This document shows positions 4,841 through 5,801 of a stretch of DNA of 5,801 nt, piece after piece. Each line of letters starts with the position of its first letter. The stretch's first letter is position 1. The stretch is from NCBI GenBank assembly GCA_018817035.1, contig JAHIUV010000136.1, positions 1 to 5,801 of the forward strand, written 5' to 3'. Made by a program: the position numbers and the translations under genes. This stretch comes from Candidatus Omnitrophota bacterium (lineage in GTDB: Bacteria; Omnitrophota; Gorgyraeia; Gorgyraeales; Gorgyraeaceae). Under the pieces are notes generated by a model that was not told where the DNA came from, made no database searches, and saw nothing but the letters and a program-made list of their open reading frames with translations.

Positions 4841-5801
4841 TTATCTAAGTGCTTTTTCGAATGCCTCTACTCCCGTTCCTTTGTTAAATTTATATCCCAT
4901 CTCCGCAAGGACCTTTTCCAGCGTCTCTATGCATGTCTTTATATCAGATGCTCCTATATGGCCCATTGTCGCTATCCGGAATATCTTTCCTTTTAGTTCA
5001 GCCTGGCCTCCGGCAATACCCACGCCATATGTATCACGCATTGTTTTTACGAGTTTAGCGCTGTCGATCCCCTCAGGAGCCTTTACTGAAGTCACAGCGT
5101 CTGAATATGCCTCAGGCGCGAAAAGTTCCAGGCCTAATGCTTTCATGGCGCCGCGCAAGGCTTTGGCGTGCTTTTTGTGACGGGCTATTACGTTATCAAT
5201 GCCGTCTTTTTTAATGAGCTTTAACACCTCGCTTAATCCTATGATCAGGTTTACCGCGGGAGTATAAGGCGTATCGTTCTTATCAATAGCTTTCTTATAT
5301 TTCTTGAAATTAAAATAATACTTAGGAAGCGTTGACTTCTCAGTAAGGGCGATCGCTTTTTCGCTTAAACTTACGAACGCGAGCCCCGGAGGTATCATAA
5401 GCCCCTTTTGTGATCCGGAGACTACAACGTCAATGCCCCATTCATCCGTCTTCAGGGTAACCGCGCCCAACGCGCTTATCGCGTCCACTACTAAAACTGC
5501 CTGTGTATTTTTAGTGACATCAGCGATAGCTTTTACGTCGGCTGACGCGCCCGTGGAAGTCTCGCAAAGAGTCGTATATACAGCCTTTATACCACTGTCT
5601 TTCTCCAAAATCTTTTTTATATCCTGAGGATCAACGGCTTTACCCCACTCGACATCTATGGGTATAAACTCTATCCCATAAGCGGAACATAATTCTCCCC
5701 ACCTTTCGCCGAATTTTCCCGCGCGGACCACTATGGCCTTATCTCCCGGGGAAAGCAGGCTGGAGACGGCTCCCTCCATTGCTCCGGTACCGCTCGAGGC
5801 G
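4841..5801 (-). CDS. Class V PLP-dependent aminotransferase (alanine-glyoxylate / serine-pyruvate type), 5' end missing
   Basis: The frame is open to the window edge: seven codons (ASSGTGA) precede the Met at 5779, and SSGTGAMEGAV is the internal cofactor-phosphate-binding motif, so that Met is not the start. About 319 residues are visible of a usual 380-390; roughly 60-70 are missing at the N terminus. Class V fold-type I features, numbered from that Met, are CETSTGA (72-78), VVDAIS (97-102) with Asp99 contacting the PLP ring, SGSQKG (121-126) with Lys125 as the Schiff-base lysine, TPAVNLI (173-179), and FRIATMGHIG (267-276) with the substrate-carboxylate Arg. The family transfers amino groups among alanine, serine, glyoxylate, pyruvate and sometimes phosphohydroxypyruvate. 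Immediate linkage to serA (20 nt) suggests a role in serine metabolism, perhaps as the phosphoserine-forming step; this is inference, as the family is not classical SerC. It ends in TAA at 4843-4841. Confidence 0.92.
   Translation of the reverse strand, partial: ASSGTGAMEGAVSSLLSPGDKAIVVRAGKFGERWGELCSAYGIEFIPIDVEWGKAVDPQDIKKILEKDSGIKAVYTTLCETSTGASADVKAIADVTKNTQAVLVVDAISALGAVTLKTDEWGIDVVVSGSQKGLMIPPGLAFVSLSEKAIALTEKSTLPKYYFNFKKYKKAIDKNDTPYTPAVNLIIGLSEVLKLIKKDGIDNVIARHKKHAKALRGAMKALGLELFAPEAYSDAVTSVKAPEGIDSAKLVKTMRDTYGVGIAGGQAELKGKIFRIATMGHIGASDIKTCIETLEKVLAEMGYKFNKGTGVEAFEKALR

Noticed and set aside
612..5627. The other plus-strand ORFs of 60-120 codons scattered across the window
   Set aside because: Each is antisense to a strongly supported gene and none shows a recognisable domain.

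Overview
This is a bacterial window read almost entirely from the minus strand. In transcription order (high to low coordinates) it holds the end of a class V aminotransferase, phosphoglycerate dehydrogenase (serA), a DRE-TIM acyltransferase of the homocitrate/Re-citrate/isopropylmalate synthase group, adenylosuccinate synthetase (purA), and the first 123 codons of a membrane pyrophosphatase (hppA). Both end genes run off the window. No RNA gene, CRISPR array, transposase or phage gene is visible. The complete genes start after good Shine-Dalgarno sequences. Stops are TAA and TGA, so there is no sign of a recoded genetic code.

Layout: 1-371 hppA 5' part; 372-397 short gap with its ribosome binding site; 398-1630 purA (GTG start); 1631-1709 gap with a small hairpin; 1710-2969 DRE-TIM synthase; 2970-3236 a gene-free stretch packed with inverted repeats; 3237-4820 serA; 4821-4840 a 20-nt gap; 4841-5801 aminotransferase. 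The aminotransferase/serA and purA/hppA gaps are short enough to suggest co-transcription. No convincing promoter or intrinsic terminator was found anywhere.

Function: SerA oxidises 3-phosphoglycerate to 3-phosphohydroxypyruvate. The adjacent aminotransferase could supply the next (phosphoserine) step or a serine/glyoxylate/alanine transamination. The DRE-TIM enzyme condenses acetyl-CoA with a 2-oxoacid, whose identity cannot be fixed from sequence. PurA makes adenylosuccinate for AMP synthesis. HppA would recover energy from pyrophosphate by pumping H+ or Na+. The mix suggests an anaerobic, energy-limited, uncultured-type bacterium of moderate GC. Gene content and style resemble candidate phyla such as Omnitrophota, but that assignment is a low-confidence inference.

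The most unusual part is non-coding. Two arrays of a 7-bp repeat (AAGCTTT-like) face each other across the serA/DRE-TIM gap and enclose a 9-bp inverted repeat that itself holds two strong hairpins. One array overlaps the serA stop codon. A GC-rich palindrome resembling one of these hairpins also sits in frame inside the DRE-TIM gene, where it encodes a Gly/Ser/Ala-rich segment. This looks like a family of small palindromic repeats able to occupy both intergenic and coding DNA.
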